Source: Candidatus Omnitrophota bacterium (GTDB lineage Bacteria > Omnitrophota > Gorgyraeia > Gygaellales > Profunditerraquicolaceae). Taken from it: a DNA stretch of 62,509 nt. Positions 8,498-17,698 of the stretch are shown here, piece by piece (positions within the stretch are counted from its first letter, which is position 1; each line of letters begins with the position of its first letter). The stretch lies in contig WOZK01000007.1 of the NCBI GenBank assembly GCA_011620275.1, positions 1-62,509 on the forward strand, read 5' to 3'. The notes under the pieces are model-generated. The model was not told the origin of the DNA. It searched no databases and saw only the letters and a program-made list of their open reading frames with translations. The translations under genes were made by a program, and so were the position numbers.

Positions 8498-10307
8498 TAT
8501 GGAGTTAATAGGGACTAAAAAGCTGGGCGCTAATTTTTATTCATTTAGGGTGTGGGCTCCGCGTTGCTCTAAAGTTGAGCTAAAATTGTTTTTTGAGCCC
8601 TCGGAGACTTTGGTCGTTATGGAGAAAGAAAACCAAGGTTATTTTCGCGCGGAAGTCCCGGAGGTCTCGCCCGGTACGCGATATGTATTTATTTTAGACG
8701 GGCATAAAGAATGCCCTGATCCCGCGTCGCGCTTTCAACCCGAGGGCGTCCATGGCCCTTCTTGCGTGGTGGACCCCGAGAATTACAAATGGAAAGACCT
8801 TAAGTGGAAAGGCGTAGCCTTAAAGGATTTAATTCTTTATGAAGCGCATATAGGAACGTTTACGCCGGAAGGGACTTTTGACGCGGCTGTTAAGAAGTTA
8901 CCTTATCTTAAAAAGCTGGGCATTACCTGTCTTGAAATTATGCCTGTGGCGCAATTTCCCGGCAAAAGAAACTGGGGATATGACGGAGTCGGGCTTTTTG
9001 CAGTTCAGAATAGTTACGGCGGGCCCGAAGCGTTTAAGAGGCTTATAGACGCCTGCCACCGGATGGGGATTGCAGTTTGTCTTGATGTTGTTTACAATCA
9101 TTTAGGCCCCGAAGGCAATTATTTGCATGATTACGGGCCTTATTTTACCAAGAAATACCATACTCCCTGGGGAGACGCTATTAATTTTGATGATCGCGAA
9201 AGTGATCATGTGAGACGTTTTGTGATTCAGAATGCTCTTTATTGGATTACTGAATACCATATCGATGTATTAAGGCTGGATGCTATCCATGGGATATACG
9301 ATTTCAGCGCCAAGCACATTTTGAGGGAGATAAACGATGCGGTAGAGAGCGTGGCTCAGAAACTCGGTCGTCGTGTTTCTATTATTGCTGAAAGCGACTT
9401 GAATGATTCTCGGATTATCCGGGATAAAAAACTGGGAGGATACGGATTAGCCGGGCAATGGAGCGACGACTTCCATCATGCCATGCACGCGTATCTTACC
9501 GGAGAGCATCAAGGATATTACGAGGATTTCGATCGCCTTGCAGATATCACTAAAGCAATCAAGGATGGATTTGTCTACGATGGGAAATATTCAGCCTTTC
9601 GAAAACGGCATCACGGGAATTTCGTTAAAAAATTGGCTCCGGAAAAGTTGGTTGTTTGTATCCAGAATCACGATCAGGTCGGAAACCGCGCGTTTGGCGA
9701 GCGGCTATCAGAGCTTGTTGATTTTGATAAACAGAAGATTGCCGCCGCCATTTTAATTCTATCTCCGCATACTCCATTACTTTTTATGGGGCAGGAATAC
9801 GCGGAAAAAGCGCCCTTTCAATATTTTATTGATCATAAAGACCTCGGGCTTATTCAGGCCGTACGGGATGGGAGGAAAAGAGAGTTCGCGGCTTTCGGTT
9901 TTAAAGATATTCCCGATCCTGAGTCTAAGAAGGCGTTTCTAAATTCTAAACTCAGGTGGGATTTCAAGAGTACGCAAGAACAACGCTGTTTATTGCGCCT
10001 TTACAGAGATTTGATCGTTCTAAGAAAATCAATGCTTTCGCAAAAACGCCTTTTAGGAGTTTGGCATAATGAATTTGAGAAGTGGTTAGCTGTTGAATAT
10101 GCGTGTGGAAAATTTAATTTAGGGATGATTGTTTCTTTCTCAAACCGTGGCCAATATATTCATTCTCCCTTTGGTCAAAGGCATTTCCGCCAAGTATTAA
10201 ATACCTCATATAAGGCTTATGGCGGGAAAGTAATGAAACGAACGGTTTCCCATGGTGGAGATATATATATGCCGCCCTGCTCTGCGGTCGCGGGAGAAAT
10301 AAGATAA
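8487..10307 (+). CDS. treZ: Maltooligosyltrehalose trehalohydrolase
   Basis: 606 aa GH13 enzyme releasing free trehalose from maltooligosyl-trehalose, the last step after TreY. An N-terminal CBM48-like module (W-A-P-R-C-S-K-V-E-L near 22) precedes the barrel: Y-E-A-H-I-G-T-F-T-P-E-G, D-V-V-Y-N-H-L-G-P-E-G-N-Y, nucleophile D265 in L-R-L-D-A-I-H, acid/base E302 in I-I-A-E-S-D, and D396 in Q-N-H-D-Q-V-G-N-R. These match TreZ rather than GlgB. A second ATG lies four codons in. The start overlaps treY by 11 bp. The operon makes a compatible solute from glycogen. Confidence 0.95.
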   Translation: MKNNMELIGTKKLGANFYSFRVWAPRCSKVELKLFFEPSETLVVMEKENQGYFRAEVPEVSPGTRYVFILDGHKECPDPASRFQPEGVHGPSCVVDPENYKWKDLKWKGVALKDLILYEAHIGTFTPEGTFDAAVKKLPYLKKLGITCLEIMPVAQFPGKRNWGYDGVGLFAVQNSYGGPEAFKRLIDACHRMGIAVCLDVVYNHLGPEGNYLHDYGPYFTKKYHTPWGDAINFDDRESDHVRRFVIQNALYWITEYHIDVLRLDAIHGIYDFSAKHILREINDAVESVAQKLGRRVSIIAESDLNDSRIIRDKKLGGYGLAGQWSDDFHHAMHAYLTGEHQGYYEDFDRLADITKAIKDGFVYDGKYSAFRKRHHGNFVKKLAPEKLVVCIQNHDQVGNRAFGERLSELVDFDKQKIAAAILILSPHTPLLFMGQEYAEKAPFQYFIDHKDLGLIQAVRDGRKREFAAFGFKDIPDPESKKAFLNSKLRWDFKSTQEQRCLLRLYRDLIVLRKSMLSQKRLLGVWHNEFEKWLAVEYACGKFNLGMIVSFSNRGQYIHSPFGQRHFRQVLNTSYKAYGGKVMKRTVSHGGDIYMPPCSAVAGEIR

Positions 10308-10328
10308 AAATTACCAGAGGAGGTTGAT

Positions 10329-11384
10329 ATGTACATGGAAATACTCAATAAGGTTTTTTTAGGGAACCGGGTCTTGGATTATCTGATATCCTTCGGCGTT
10401 TTATTATTCGGTTTTCTTGCGATAAAAATTGTCGCGCTTGTGATTATTAAACGCCTTAAAGAAATTTCTAAGAGGACAACGACCACCTTAGATGACTTTT
10501 TTATGGATGTCATCGATAGAATAGGGGTGCCTTTGTTGTTTTTGGCGGTTTTATATGCCTCTATCAAAATTCTTACATTTCACCCGTATTTAGAAAAAGG
10601 GATGAATTATTTAGGGCTCGGGGTCCTGATTTATTTTGTTTCCCGCTTAGCGATCATGTTCATTACGTATGGTTTCACCGTATATTTAACTAAGCGCGGC
10701 GAGGATGCCAGCCTTGAGCGTAGTTTTCAGGGAATCCTTGTTGTAGTAAAAGGAATAGTTTGGGCAGGAGCGGTTATTTTCTTTATGGATAATTTGGGCT
10801 TTAAGATCTCGGCAATTATTGCCGGTTTAGGTATAGGCGGTGTTGCGGTTGCCCTGGCCGCTCAGAGTATTCTCAAAGACCTTTTTAGTTATTTTTCTAT
10901 CATTTTTGACCGCCCTTTTAAAGTGGGAGATTTTATCATTATCGGCGATTTTATGGGTACTGTCGAGTATCTCGGAATTAAAACTACACGCCTACGCAGT
11001 TTGGGCGGTGAGCAGGTAATATTTTCCAATACTGATCTCACCGACTCACGCGTGCGTAATTATAAACTGATGGAAAAAAGGCGTGTCGTATTCAAGCTAG
11101 GCGTTACGTATCAGACTTCACTTCAGCAACTGAAGGAAATTCCGAAAGTCATCGAGAAAATTATCAAGAATACTAAAGATACAGCGTTCGACCGCGCGCA
11201 TTTCTTTAGCTACGGCGATTTTAGCCTTATATTCGAAATCGTTTATTACGTCATCGGCCCGGACTACAACAAATATATGGATATCCAACAAGAGATTAAT
11301 TTCACGATTAAGGAAGAGTTTGAAAAGTGCGGAATAGAATTTGCCTATCCTACGCAGACGCTGTATGTGCAAAAGGCGGGGTAA
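10329..11384 (+). CDS. Small-conductance mechanosensitive channel (MscS family)
   Basis: 351 aa inner-membrane channel that opens when membrane tension rises and releases solutes after hypo-osmotic shock. A strong GAGGAGG precedes the ATG. Four to five hydrophobic segments occupy the first ~190 residues; the last is the Gly/Ala-rich pore helix (A-G-L-G-I-G-G-V-A-V-A-L-A-A-Q), followed by the beta-domain with F-D-R-P-F-K-V-G-D and the vestibule. It lies 21 bp after treZ, so synthesis and emergency release of trehalose may share a transcript; that link is inferred. Confidence 0.92.
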   Translation: MYMEILNKVFLGNRVLDYLISFGVLLFGFLAIKIVALVIIKRLKEISKRTTTTLDDFFMDVIDRIGVPLLFLAVLYASIKILTFHPYLEKGMNYLGLGVLIYFVSRLAIMFITYGFTVYLTKRGEDASLERSFQGILVVVKGIVWAGAVIFFMDNLGFKISAIIAGLGIGGVAVALAAQSILKDLFSYFSIIFDRPFKVGDFIIIGDFMGTVEYLGIKTTRLRSLGGEQVIFSNTDLTDSRVRNYKLMEKRRVVFKLGVTYQTSLQQLKEIPKVIEKIIKNTKDTAFDRAHFFSYGDFSLIFEIVYYVIGPDYNKYMDIQQEINFTIKEEFEKCGIEFAYPTQTLYVQKAG

Positions 11385-11685
11385 ATGTTTGTGTTATCTA
11401 ATTTCTTGGTGGCTGTAGCGCGTATTTTAGATATCGGTCTGACGGTACTATATTGACTGATACTTATCCGTGCGTTAATTAGCTGGGTAAATCCTGATCC
11501 TTATAATCCCACAGTGCAATTTTTATAAAATGACTGAGCCGATACTTTATCCTATCAGAAAGATATTGCCAATGGGGTTAAGGTTTGGAATAGATATTTC
11601 GCCTATAATTGCGTTCCTGGGGATAATGTTTCTAAGATCATTTTTGGTTAGGACGTTGATAGATTCGGCATTAAGATTAAAATGA
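11385..11685 (+). pseudogene. Broken YggT-family membrane protein
   Basis: Starting at the ATG directly after the MscS stop, the reading is M-F-V-L-S-N-F-L-V-A-V-A-R-I-L-D-I-G-L-T, then TGA at 11454-11456 where the family usually has Trp. It continues L-I-L-I-R-A-L-I-S-W-V-N-P-D-P-Y-N-P to a TAA at 11526. One missing base near 11526 restores M-T-E-P-I-L-Y-P-I-R-K-I-L-P and I-D-I-S-P-I-I-A-F-L up to TGA at 11683-11685. These are the hallmark YggT repeats (about 98 residues if repaired). Either a decayed gene or two sequence errors. Confidence 0.75.
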
Positions 11686-11718
11686 AGAAAGCGTTTATAA
11701 AAGAAAGGGGGAAGAGAA

Positions 11719-12723
11719 ATGGAATGGAAAGATAATGTTCCTACGCCCGATGATATCATCGATGTAGGTAAGAAGAAATTTGGCGATTTTTTTAAATTTC
11801 TACCTTGGGTAATCTTAGGCCTTTTTGTTCTCATAGGCTTAAAAGGGGTAATTTATTCTATTGGCCCGGATGAGGTAGGCGTAATCCAGAGGTTTGGCAA
11901 ATACATTGCTTTAAGTTCGCCTGGTTTACATGCAAAGATACCTTTTGGTATAGAAAAGGTTACTCCTATCAAGGTAGAGAAGATATTTAAGGAGGAATTT
12001 GGGGTTAGAACCGTACGGTCCGGCGTAAGGACAGAATATTCTTCAAGCCAATATTTAGAAGAATCATTGATGCTTACCGGAGATTTAAATATCTTAGATG
12101 TACGTTGGATTGTGCAGTTTAAGATAAAGGATCCTGTAAAATTACTTTTTGCTGTCAGGGACCCTCAAGATGCCATACGGGATGTTTCTGAGGTAGTGAT
12201 GCGCCGGTTAGTTGGAGATTATACCGTAGATGAGGTACTTACTACCAAAAGAGAAGAGGTGGATCATTTGGCGCAACAGGAGATGCAGAAGATATTAGAT
12301 TTTTATCAGACAGGCGTTCAGATTGTTACGGTTAAATTGTTGGATGTGAATCCTCCTGAAAAGGTGAAACCGGCTTTTAATGAGGTAAATGAGGCAAAAC
12401 AGGAAAAAGAAAAGATGATTAACCAGGCCTGGGAGGCCTATAATAAAGTTATTCCCAAAGCCAAAGGCGAAGCAGAAAAGACTATCCGCGAAGCCGAAGG
12501 GTATGCTTTGGATAAGATAAACCGGGCAAAGGGTGAGGCAGAGAGATTCTTGGCTACCTTGGCTGAATATAAGAAGGCGCCCCAGATAACCCAAAAGAGA
12601 CTATATCTAGAGACATTGATGGATGCTTTGCCTCGGGCAAAAGAGAAGTATATCATCGACCCTAAACAATCTTCGATTTTACCTTTATTAAATCTGGGTG
12701 AGAAGGGAGGGGTAAAACAATGA
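11719..12723 (+). CDS. hflK: HflK-like SPFH/prohibitin-family membrane protease modulator
   Basis: 334 aa. A single membrane helix (about 27-49) is followed by the SPFH/Band-7 domain, beginning P-D-E-V-G-V-I-Q-R-F-G-K-Y. A long charged helix (about 200-290, rich in E, A and K) resembles the coiled coil by which HflK/HflC assemble into a cage around FtsH. An AAAGGGGGAAGAG stretch precedes the ATG. The stop overlaps the hflC start by 4 bp, and order and orientation match the usual hflKC pair. No FtsH gene is in the window. Confidence 0.88.
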   Translation: MEWKDNVPTPDDIIDVGKKKFGDFFKFLPWVILGLFVLIGLKGVIYSIGPDEVGVIQRFGKYIALSSPGLHAKIPFGIEKVTPIKVEKIFKEEFGVRTVRSGVRTEYSSSQYLEESLMLTGDLNILDVRWIVQFKIKDPVKLLFAVRDPQDAIRDVSEVVMRRLVGDYTVDEVLTTKREEVDHLAQQEMQKILDFYQTGVQIVTVKLLDVNPPEKVKPAFNEVNEAKQEKEKMINQAWEAYNKVIPKAKGEAEKTIREAEGYALDKINRAKGEAERFLATLAEYKKAPQITQKRLYLETLMDALPRAKEKYIIDPKQSSILPLLNLGEKGGVKQ

Positions 12724-13685
12724 AAGAGGGAATGTTAGGAACTATTTTAGGAGTTTTTGTGGTTTTGGTTATTTTGGTGATAGCCGCATTTGGAAGCGGT
12801 GCACTATTTATAATTGATGAAACAAAACAGGTGGTGATAACCCAGTTTGGTAAACCTGTGGGGCAACCCATAAGCTCTGCGGGGTTACATTTTAGGACCC
12901 CCTTTGTTCAGCAGGCGCATTACTTTGAAAAAAGGATTTTAAACTGGGATGGCGACCCAAACCAGATCCCTACCAAAGACAAAAAATATATCTGGGTAGA
13001 TACCACTGCCCGCTGGAAGATAATTGATGCCTTGAAGTTTTTACAATCCGTAGGTAATGAAATGGGTGGGCACAGCCGATTGGATGACATTATTAATTCA
13101 GCAACAAGGGATGCTGTTACTAATCACCTTTTAGTTGACGCGGTGAGGGATTCCAATCGTATTTTAGAAAGCAAGGAATTAGGGGAAGACGCTATTTTTG
13201 CCGATGAGGCGCTTGAGCGCATTGAAGTCGGCAGGCAGCAACTTACCCGCGCTATCTTAGAAAAAGCTAAAGTGCTGGCGCCTCAGTATGGTATTGAAAT
13301 CATAGATGTGCGTATAAAACGCGTCAATTATGTAGAAGATGTGCGCAATAAAGTCTATGATAGGATGATTGCCGAAAGAAAACGCGCAGCTGAGAAATAC
13401 CGCTCAGAAGGACAAGGTAAGTCAGCTGAAATTTCCGGCCAGGTAGGGAAAGAATTAAAACAAATTACCTCGGAGGCATATCGTCAGGCACAGGGAGTTG
13501 TAGGCAAGGCAGATGCCGAGGCGATCAACATATATGCCCAGGCTTATAGCCAGGATCCGGATTTCTATTCGTTCCTTAAAACCTTAGAGACTTATCAAAA
13601 GACGATTGATGAGAAATCTACAATAATCCTGACTACGGATAGCGACTATTATAAGTACTTAAAAGGACTGGAATCTAAGAATTAA
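12720..13685 (+). CDS. hflC: HflC-like SPFH/prohibitin-family membrane protease modulator
   Basis: 321 aa partner of HflK. An N-terminal membrane anchor (about 6-30) is followed by the SPFH domain with D-E-T-K-Q-V-V-I-T-Q-F-G-K-P, Y-I-W-V-D-T-T-A-R-W-K-I, and I-D-V-R-I-K-R-V-N-Y, a typical HflC motif. A helical segment includes R-M-I-A-E-R-K-R-A-A-E-K-Y-R-S-E-G. ATGA overlap with hflK indicates coupled translation. The usual role is to regulate FtsH-dependent turnover of membrane proteins. Both genes are intact although broken genes flank them on each side. Confidence 0.9.
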   Translation: MKEGMLGTILGVFVVLVILVIAAFGSGALFIIDETKQVVITQFGKPVGQPISSAGLHFRTPFVQQAHYFEKRILNWDGDPNQIPTKDKKYIWVDTTARWKIIDALKFLQSVGNEMGGHSRLDDIINSATRDAVTNHLLVDAVRDSNRILESKELGEDAIFADEALERIEVGRQQLTRAILEKAKVLAPQYGIEIIDVRIKRVNYVEDVRNKVYDRMIAERKRAAEKYRSEGQGKSAEISGQVGKELKQITSEAYRQAQGVVGKADAEAINIYAQAYSQDPDFYSFLKTLETYQKTIDEKSTIILTTDSDYYKYLKGLESKN

Positions 13686-13798
13686 AGATAATAGCGCGGA
13701 AGTAAAAAGAAGTGTTAAACATGAAAAGATGGTATTACCCAAGGGGCATGGGGATATTGCTTCATCAAGGAGGGGAGAATACTTGACTTCCTAAAGCA

Positions 13799-13840
13799 TA
13801 TGGCGTAATGTGTCCATTAGTCAGTACAAATTACGCCATA
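13799..13840. repeat. Inverted repeat upstream of the broken AAA ATPase gene
   Basis: Perfect 11-bp arms TATGGCGTAAT (13799-13809) and ATTACGCCATA (13830-13840), 20 bp apart, ending 8 bp before the ATPase start codon. It could be a binding site for a dimeric regulator. There is no T-tract, so a terminator is unlikely. Confidence 0.5.
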
Positions 13841-13848
13841 CATTACAT

Positions 13849-14978
13849 ATGATTAAACGAATACTGGAAGAAAATATTATCCAACAAACCTTCCGCGGCC
13901 AAGTTTTAATTATTCAAAGCCCCCCGCCAGGTAGGGAAGACAACCCTTGCGTTGAACGTTACTAAGTCGCTCAAAAGCAAAATGGATATCAGGATTTTTA
14001 ATTGCGACGATCCCGACCATCGCGCTATTTTAGAGAACAAGGGGTTAGAAGCGTTAAAAAGCACCGTAGGCGGTGCCAAACTCATTGTTATTGACGAAGG
14101 CCAGAAGATTTCCAGCATCGGGCAAACCTTAAAGCTTTTAGCGGATTACTATAAAAATATATCCAGATTATCGTGACTGGTTCTTCGGCCATAAATCTTT
14201 TGGACAAGACGCAGGAATCTTTAACAGGCCGGAGAAGAATTTATACATTATATCCTATTTCTGCAGAAGAATCTTCAAAAGGCGCTGTCCCCTCAAGGAA
14301 AAGGTTGGAGTCGCTGCTCGTTTATGGCAGCTATCTGCATGTTATTACCAGCAGAAGGAAACAGGACAAAGTCGATATTCTTAAAGAACTAAAAACAAGT
14401 TATCTCTATCGCGACGTTTTTGATCTTCAAGGAATGAAGAATGCCGATGTGTTTATGAATCTTGTTAAAGCGCTGGAATACCAGATTGGCAACGAGGTAT
14501 CTTATCGAGAGCTTTCGAATTTACTTAAGATCAGCTATGCGACCGTGGAGCGATATTTACATATTTTGGAGCAGACGTTTATAATATTTCATCTACCCGT
14601 TTTTAAACGTAACAAAAGACGAGAGCTTTCCAAATTAAGAAAGATTATTTTTACGATGTCTGCGTCCGCAATGCCGTTATTAACAACTTTAACCCTATTG
14701 ATAAAAGAGACGACCTCGGCGCGTTATGGGAGAATTTTATGGTTGTCGAACGGATGCAATACCGTAAATATCATCAAATCGGGGCTAATCAATATTTCTG
14801 GCGTACCTACGATGGCAGCGAAGTCGATCTTGTAGAAGAGCGTGAAGGTCGTCTTTACGGCTATGAATTCAAATGGAAACCACGGCAGTATCCACAGGTA
14901 CTTGCGAAATGGAATGAATATAAGGGGAGTTCATATCAAGTTATCACGCCAAGCGAAATGAGAGGATTTGTTCACTAA
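13849..14978 (+). pseudogene. Frameshifted AAA/DUF4143-type ATPase
   Basis: Pieces of one protein lie in successive frames. From 13849: M-I-K-R-I-L-E-E-N, then F-R-G-Q-V-L-I-I-Q-S-P; a shift near 13921 in a C-run leads into P-R-Q-V-G-K-T-T-L-A-L (Walker A) and K-L-I-V-I-D-E-G-Q (Walker B). A shift near 14160 continues I-I-V-T-G-S-S-A-I-N-L, then Y-R-D-V-F-D-L and Y-A-T-V-E-R-Y-L-H-I-L-E-Q-T. A shift near 14645 gives the DUF4143 end, including L-G-A-L-W-E-N-F and E-V-D-L-V-E-E. That is the full domain order of AAA_14-DUF4143 ATPases with at least three frameshifts, so it is non-functional as sequenced. Confidence 0.8.
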
Positions 14979-15014
14979 AATCGATGGATTATAAATTGCG
15001 AAGAAAACGACTTC

Positions 15015-15983
15015 ATGAAATTACTGAAGCAAAAATATGAGATGAGGTTGAGAAATTCGCCAAAGATAATGGGAAAATATTCCTGTCTTTTTATAATCTC
15101 GCTGATCGTTGTTCCGTTAATAACATCCCTCGCGGTTCCGCTTTACGCCACGGAGGTCTATCTGAATAATGGCGACAGGATCAGCGGCAGGATAGTCTCC
15201 GATGAAGGGGAACGGCTGAAACTGGAGAGCCCGGTGATCGGGAGCGTCGAGATCCCCAGGGAAAAGGTTAAAGAGATACTTTATGCGAAGTCCGTTTCCG
15301 CGGCGGCAGTCAAAGAAAAGGAGAAGCCGGCAAAATGGACGAGAAGCATATCCGCCGGATACAATAAGTCCAACGGCAACACCAAGAGTTCCAATTTCTC
15401 CGTTCGCCTGCTGATGGACAGAAAGACCGATGCCGATGAGTTCTCCATGAAAAGCGACGGCTATTATTCTTCTGCCAACAACAAAATGGACGCGCAGAAA
15501 TGGTCGGGGATGCTGCGTTACGCTTACCGTTTCCAGGAAAAATCCTGGTATAACTTTTATAAAATAGAGAACGATCATGACAGGTTTGCCAATATTGAAT
15601 ACAGGATTATTCCTTCGACGGGCTTAGGTTACTGGTTTTTCGATACCCCGGGTTTCAAGGCGCTGGCGGAATTCGGCGTGGGTTTTGAGCACACGAGATT
15701 CAGGAAGGAAGAACCGGATCAGAATGAAACGGTACTGATCCCTAGGGTGTTCCTGGAAAAGAAGGTTTTCAGCAGGTCCAAGGTTACGCAGGACATATCC
15801 GTTTATCCCTCTTTGACCGAGTTCGGCGAATACAGATTGCATTCCGAAACCTCCCTGGTGAATCCTCTCAATGAGAAGTTATCTTTATGTTTTAGCTTTA
15901 TTGACGACTATTATTCCGACTCCGCAGAGCCGGCTAAAAAGAACGATTCCCGTTTCATCTCTACATTGAGATATTCGTTCTGA
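15015..15983 (+). CDS. DUF481-family outer-membrane beta-barrel protein
   Basis: 322 aa. A long hydrophobic leader (about 23-46, ending V-P-L-Y-A) looks like a signal peptide; the ATG at 15069 (residue 19) would give a more usual n-region and may be the true start. After it comes V-Y-L-N-N-G-D-R-I-S-G-R-I and a short domain to about residue 95. The C-terminal two thirds alternate polar and hydrophobic residues with many aromatics and end in L-R-Y-S-F, a classic outer-membrane barrel terminus. Function of the family is unknown. GC content rises visibly from here rightwards. Confidence 0.8.
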   Translation: MKLLKQKYEMRLRNSPKIMGKYSCLFIISLIVVPLITSLAVPLYATEVYLNNGDRISGRIVSDEGERLKLESPVIGSVEIPREKVKEILYAKSVSAAAVKEKEKPAKWTRSISAGYNKSNGNTKSSNFSVRLLMDRKTDADEFSMKSDGYYSSANNKMDAQKWSGMLRYAYRFQEKSWYNFYKIENDHDRFANIEYRIIPSTGLGYWFFDTPGFKALAEFGVGFEHTRFRKEEPDQNETVLIPRVFLEKKVFSRSKVTQDISVYPSLTEFGEYRLHSETSLVNPLNEKLSLCFSFIDDYYSDSAEPAKKNDSRFISTLRYSF

Positions 15984-16419
15984 TGCTAAAATTCTTAGCG
16001 TGAGCCTTATTTAGACAACAAGGAGATAATCTCCGGCGCGTCCCTTTGCCGAGTTCAGGAAGACCATAAACGAGGGGCTGGATAAATCCGGGCGGCAAAG
16101 GTGGCGACATTCTCGAGAGAGCAAAGGTTACTCTTCCCGCTTCCGGTTCCAAATTATCCGTTGCGTATGTGTCCGTTAGAGTGTATAATAAAAATGCTCT
16201 TACGGCGATAGCGATGTAGTGTATCCCGGAGCGGAACAGTTTTGATGATGTCAAAGTAAGCACAGCCGCTTTTATTCTTCTGCGTCTTATCCACAGGCAT
16301 AGACCCAGACTTATATCACTTATAATCGTATCGCTTCGACAAAGGCATCGGTCTGCCGATTGATGCCGGACGAGACGTTTTTTCCTTTTAAGCCAACGGC
16401 TGGAGAGTAAGGAACCGTA
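15984..16419. other. 436-bp intergenic stretch, mostly unexplained
   Basis: No convincing intact gene. A 50-codon open stretch on the + strand (16070-16219) reads with coding-like composition (for example A-S-G-S-K-L-S-V-A-Y-V-S-V-R-V-Y-N) but has no credible start, so it may be a gene remnant. It also contains the promoter candidate listed separately. Confidence 0.4.
16161..16189 (+). promoter_or_regulatory. Candidate promoter upstream of the glycosyltransferase
   Basis: TTGCGT (16161-16166), 17-bp spacer, TATAAT (16184-16189). The -10 box is perfect and the -35 weak. It lies about 230 bp before the glycosyltransferase start, so the leader would be long. Confidence 0.35.
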
Positions 16420-17538
16420 ATGAAAAAGATACTGCTGCTCACTTTTGAATTCCCCATAGGCAAAGGGTATTGCGGCGGGGTAGGCCAGGTCGTCAAACAG
16501 TGCAGGGACGCCTTGACGGACATGGGGCACAAAGTTCATGTCTTGGTAAGCTCCGAATTCAGAAAGAAATACCCTGCGAAGCTTATCAATTCGGACGGAT
16601 TCGTCACCCAATATAACAATCTGGTCGCCTTCGAAAAAGAACACGGCTGGAGAGGCTTCGACTGCATAATCCAGCATTTCGTGAATTGGCCTGGTGAGTT
16701 GCGTGGGGTCAAGAACGGCGCTCATCCCCGCCCGAAGATAATCTATCATTTCCACAGCATCTTGCGTCGGGAGCGGGAATCCGGGTTCCGGACGCTCAAT
16801 TATTTTCTGCACAACCAGGAGAAAATGATAGAGCTCGCGGATAAGATAATATGTCCTTCCAATTACGAATACGATAACTTCTGTAGGTATTTCCCAAAGT
16901 TTGCCGGGAAACTGACAATGATAGAGAACACAATAGAGACCTTCCCCGCTTCGAGAGAAATCATGTACGGCATCAGGCAGAAATACGGCATAAAAGAAGG
17001 CGACATTACGGGCCTGTACGTCGGACGGCTCGAGCAGATAAAAGGGATAGAGGTAATTATCAATCATCTTCCGAAACTCCTGTTGAGGCATAAGAACTTC
17101 AAATTCTTCATAATCGGCAAGTCCCTGGAAAAAGGCCTCCACAAAAAGCTTCTCAAGGTATTGCGTAAATTTCCCGGGCAGCTTTTTTACGTAAGATATC
17201 TGGAAAAAGAAAAGCTGTTTCAGTTGTATTACCTGAGCGACATTTATATTAACCCTTCTTTAAGCGAATCGTTCTCTCTTTCCACCCACGAAGGGGCGTT
17301 GTGCAAGAACGCGCTTTTACTCAACAGACTGCCTGTTTTCGAAAAATTTAAAGAAGCGGCCTTGTTTTTCTCAAGCCAGGAGGCGGACGGCGCCGAGTTC
17401 TCCTCCCGGCTGGAATACCTGCTCACCCACAAGAACATGCGCCGCAGACTCGCCATAAAATCTTTCAAGATCGCGCGCAGCTTCCTGGCGGGGAAAAGGT
17501 TGAAAGCGGACCTATCCGGTTTCCTGAATTCCTTCTGA
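16420..17538 (+). CDS. GT4-family glycosyltransferase
   Basis: 372 aa GT-B-fold retaining glycosyltransferase, cytoplasmic. The N-terminal domain begins I-L-L-L-T-F-E-F-P and has the glycine loop G-G-V-G-Q-V-V. The C-terminal domain has V-G-R-L-E-Q-I-K-G near 196 and the donor-binding E-x7-E motif (E-S-F-S-L-S-T-H-E). These define the GT4 group; donor and acceptor sugars cannot be read. No other glycan genes adjoin it, so lipid, polysaccharide or protein glycosylation are all possible. A large reading frame on the opposite strand is a shadow of this GC-rich gene. Confidence 0.85.
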   Translation: MKKILLLTFEFPIGKGYCGGVGQVVKQCRDALTDMGHKVHVLVSSEFRKKYPAKLINSDGFVTQYNNLVAFEKEHGWRGFDCIIQHFVNWPGELRGVKNGAHPRPKIIYHFHSILRRERESGFRTLNYFLHNQEKMIELADKIICPSNYEYDNFCRYFPKFAGKLTMIENTIETFPASREIMYGIRQKYGIKEGDITGLYVGRLEQIKGIEVIINHLPKLLLRHKNFKFFIIGKSLEKGLHKKLLKVLRKFPGQLFYVRYLEKEKLFQLYYLSDIYINPSLSESFSLSTHEGALCKNALLLNRLPVFEKFKEAALFFSSQEADGAEFSSRLEYLLTHKNMRRRLAIKSFKIARSFLAGKRLKADLSGFLNSF

Positions 17539-17670
17539 ACCGCAATTTTTCCTTCTCATCCGCTTCTTCTCCCAGGCTTTTCTTTTTATCTTCATTTTTC
17601 GTTGTTTTATCGGGGACACTTATGACGGAAGCTTCCGCAGCAGAAACGGGTTAGAAATACCCGGTACCGT

Positions 17671-17698
17671 TTGACAAAAGCGTGAAATATGTTAGAAT
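17671..17698 (+). promoter_or_regulatory. Promoter of the DtxR-family regulator gene
   Basis: TTGACA (17671-17676), 16-bp spacer, TAGAAT (17693-17698). The -10 box lies inside the palindrome at 17690-17707, an arrangement that makes metal-dependent repression of the regulator's own gene likely. Confidence 0.65.

Noticed and set aside
11385-11685. Reading the YggT TGA as a recoded amino acid
   Set aside because: TGA is a normal stop for many genes here (for example treX), and a frameshift is also needed.
15961-17142. A 393-codon frame on the reverse strand
   Set aside because: It is antisense to a clear GT4 glycosyltransferase, shows no domain and crosses an intergenic gap.
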